Assembly: GCA_003220935.1 (NCBI GenBank)
Contig: QHTT01000078.1
Coordinates: forward strand, 1 to 60,173
Source: Gemmatimonadota bacterium
GTDB taxonomy: Bacteria; Gemmatimonadota; Gemmatimonadetes; Gemmatimonadales; GWC2-71-9
DNA: 60,173 nucleotides
Direction: 5' to 3'
Position 1 is the stretch's first letter, and each line of letters opens with the position of its first letter. This document shows, one piece after another, positions 60,101 to 60,173 of this stretch. The notes beneath the pieces were generated by a model. It searched no databases. It was not told the origin of the DNA and saw only the letters and a list, made by a program, of their open reading frames with translations. Made by a program: the position numbers and the translations under genes.

Positions 60101-60173
60101 CCCGGCGGCGCCCACCGGAACCAGCTCCACGCTCACGGTGAGCGTTGGGGCTGCCGTGGCCCCTGGGGTCTAC
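57165..60173 (+). CDS. repeat lipoprotein with tandem 99-residue Ig-like domains (partial, runs off the window)
   Basis: 1003 codons without a stop, from ATG 57165 (GGCGAGGG just upstream) to the end of the window. Signal peptide LRPGLVLVASLALVVVGC with lipobox Cys27, a Gly-rich spacer (GKEGGGTGPAA), then nine complete and one partial 99-residue unit. Each unit runs DYxLSLAPAALTIxQGATGT, TTVTITRTNFTGAVTLSLG, SAPTGVTGSFDPAAPTGTSS, LTVSVGAAVAPGVYNLTV and GNRSTPLTLTVSA, an Ig-like beta-sandwich of the kind found in bacterial surface proteins. The protein should be anchored in the outer membrane and extend far from the cell. What lies after the repeats is not visible. Divergent from the sigma factor/kinase operon. 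Confidence 0.88.
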   Translation, partial: MRHSVLKHWLRPGLVLVASLALVVVGCGKEGGGTGPAADYTLSLAPAALTIVQGATGNTTVTITRTNFSGAVTLSLGGAPTGVTGSFSPSAPTGTTSALTVSVAAAVAPGVYNLTVAGTGGPGNRSTPLTLTVSPAPDYALSLAPATLTIVQGANGTTAVTITRTNFTGAVTLGLGSAPSGVTGSFDPAAPTGTSVTLTVSVAAAVAPGVYNLTVDGTGTPGNRSTPLTLTVSAAPDYTLSLAPAALTIIQGTTGTTTVTIARTNFTGAVTLSLGSAPTGVTGAFDPAAPTGTSSALTVSVGAAVAPGVYNLTVAGSGSPGNRSTPLSLTVSAAPDYALSLAPAALTIGQGATGTSTVTITRTNFTGAVTLSLGSAPAGVTGSFNPAAPTGTSSALTVSVGAAVAPGVYNLTVAGSASPGNRSTPLTLTVSATPDYALSLAPAALTIVQGATGTTTVTITRTNFTGAVTLSLGSAPTGVTGAFDPAAPTGTSSALTVSVGAAVAPGVYNLTVAGSGTPGNRSTPLSLTVSATPDYALSLAPAALTIGQGATGTSTVTITRTNFTGAVTLSLGSAPAGVTGSFDPAAPSGTSSTLTVSVGAAVAPGVYNLTVAGSGSPGNRSTPLTLTVSAAPDYSLSLAPVALTIERGATGTATVTITRTNFTGAVTLSLGSAPAGVTGSFNPAAPTGTSSTLTVSVGAAVAPGVYNLTVDGVGSPGSRSTPLTLTVSAVGDYTLSLTPAELTVEQGATGTATVTITRTNFTGAVSLSLSNAPTGVTGSFDPAAPTGTSSTLTVHVGAAVAPGVYNLTVDGTGTPGNRSTPLTLTVSAAPNYALSLSPAALTIGQGANGSTTVTITRTNFSGAVTLSLGNAPTGVTGSFDPATPTGTSSTLTVGVGAAVAPGVYNLTVNGTATAGNRSTPLTLTVSATPDYALSLSPAALTIVQGMTGTTTVTITRTNFTGAVTLSLGSAPSGVTGSFNPAAPTGTSSTLTVSVGAAVAPGVY
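57279..60173 (+). repeat. tandem repeat of 297-base units (nine full, one partial)
   Basis: Unit starts are at 57279, 57576, 57873, 58170, 58467, 58764, 59061, 59358, 59655 and 59952, with no insertion or deletion between them. Units 4 and 6 differ by only about three bases in their first 160, and units 3 and 5 are also close, indicating that a two-unit (594-base) block was duplicated. The tenth copy is cut by the window end. Confidence 0.92.

Noticed and set aside
57281..60136. Ten 60-codon minus-strand frames spaced exactly 297 bases apart
   Set aside because: They are the antisense of the Ig-like repeat unit; the periodicity comes from the sense repeat.
57279..60173. CRISPR-like or satellite array
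   Set aside because: Unit length (297), continuous reading frame and Ig-like translation show a protein repeat; there are no spacers.

Overview
The window is 60 kb of very GC-rich bacterial DNA with many GTG and TTG starts, four-base GTGA/ATGA stop-start overlaps and operon-like gene strings. The gene set best fits a Gemmatimonadota (Gemmatimonadetes) genome, possibly a metagenome-assembled one: a tonB-exbB-exbD-exbD cluster, a serine/threonine kinase with TPRs next to a TIGR02999-type ECF sigma factor, a SARP/AAA regulator, a VPS10/sortilin-like secreted protein, a DUF5916 outer-membrane protein, an RCC1-repeat lipoprotein and tandem Ig-like repeats. The taxon is inferred from gene content only; there is no rRNA here.

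Layout. 1-2.8 kb: an A-type Fe-S carrier with a clear promoter and terminator, a sodium/solute symporter, and a broken BadF-type sugar kinase. 2.8-7.7 kb (minus): a dicarboxylate/amino-acid symporter, an APC permease and a membrane pyrophosphatase, overlapping each other. 7.8-12.6 kb (minus): an ExbB/ExbD/ExbD/TonB energy-transduction cluster plus three further TonB-C-terminal-like proteins. 12.7-16.8 kb (minus): an outer-membrane-like protein followed by kinase, response regulator and kinase. 16.8-27 kb: a carbohydrate island with a GH36-type alpha-galactosidase, a full MalK/MalE/MalF/MalG-type importer whose MalF has a 300-residue sensor-like N-terminal extension, and a broken MGH1/GH63-like glycosidase. 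27-33 kb: redox and envelope genes (two peroxiredoxins, Mn/Fe superoxide dismutase, a DsbA-like protein, DUF411, CPXCG, an inositol-monophosphatase-like enzyme, an LA_2272-type repeat protein). 33-38.4 kb: a VPS10-type secreted protein and a rhamnulose-phosphate aldolase/dehydrogenase fusion. 38.4-46.4 kb: PepSY and DUF1259 proteins divergent from a chromate-resistance operon, chrB-chrA-DUF5916-LamG-like-MFS. 46.4-53.4 kb: RCC1 lipoprotein, DUF1097 protein, a decayed tRNA-Ala copy, a short YidC, a giant SARP/AAA regulator, an NmrA-like oxidoreductase with a broken start, and an intact tRNA-Ala(UGC). 53.4-60.2 kb: a TPR protein kinase with its sigma factor, then a structured leader and a lipoprotein of 99-residue Ig-like repeats that runs off the window.

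How it fits together: sugar polymers or oligosaccharides would be cut by the GH36 and MGH1 enzymes, imported by the ABC system, and phosphorylated or degraded by the BadF kinase and the RhaE/W-type fusion. Both broken genes (the kinase and the MGH1 enzyme) belong to this theme, so either the pathway is decaying or the assembly has errors there. Oxidative and metal stress is a second theme (SodA, two peroxiredoxins, DsbA-like, DUF411, ChrBA). Repetitive surface proteins and short palindromic repeats, some inserted in coding sequence, are a third.

Limits: everything here was read by eye. Family names rest on motif recognition, not database searches, and start codons are best guesses wherever several were possible.
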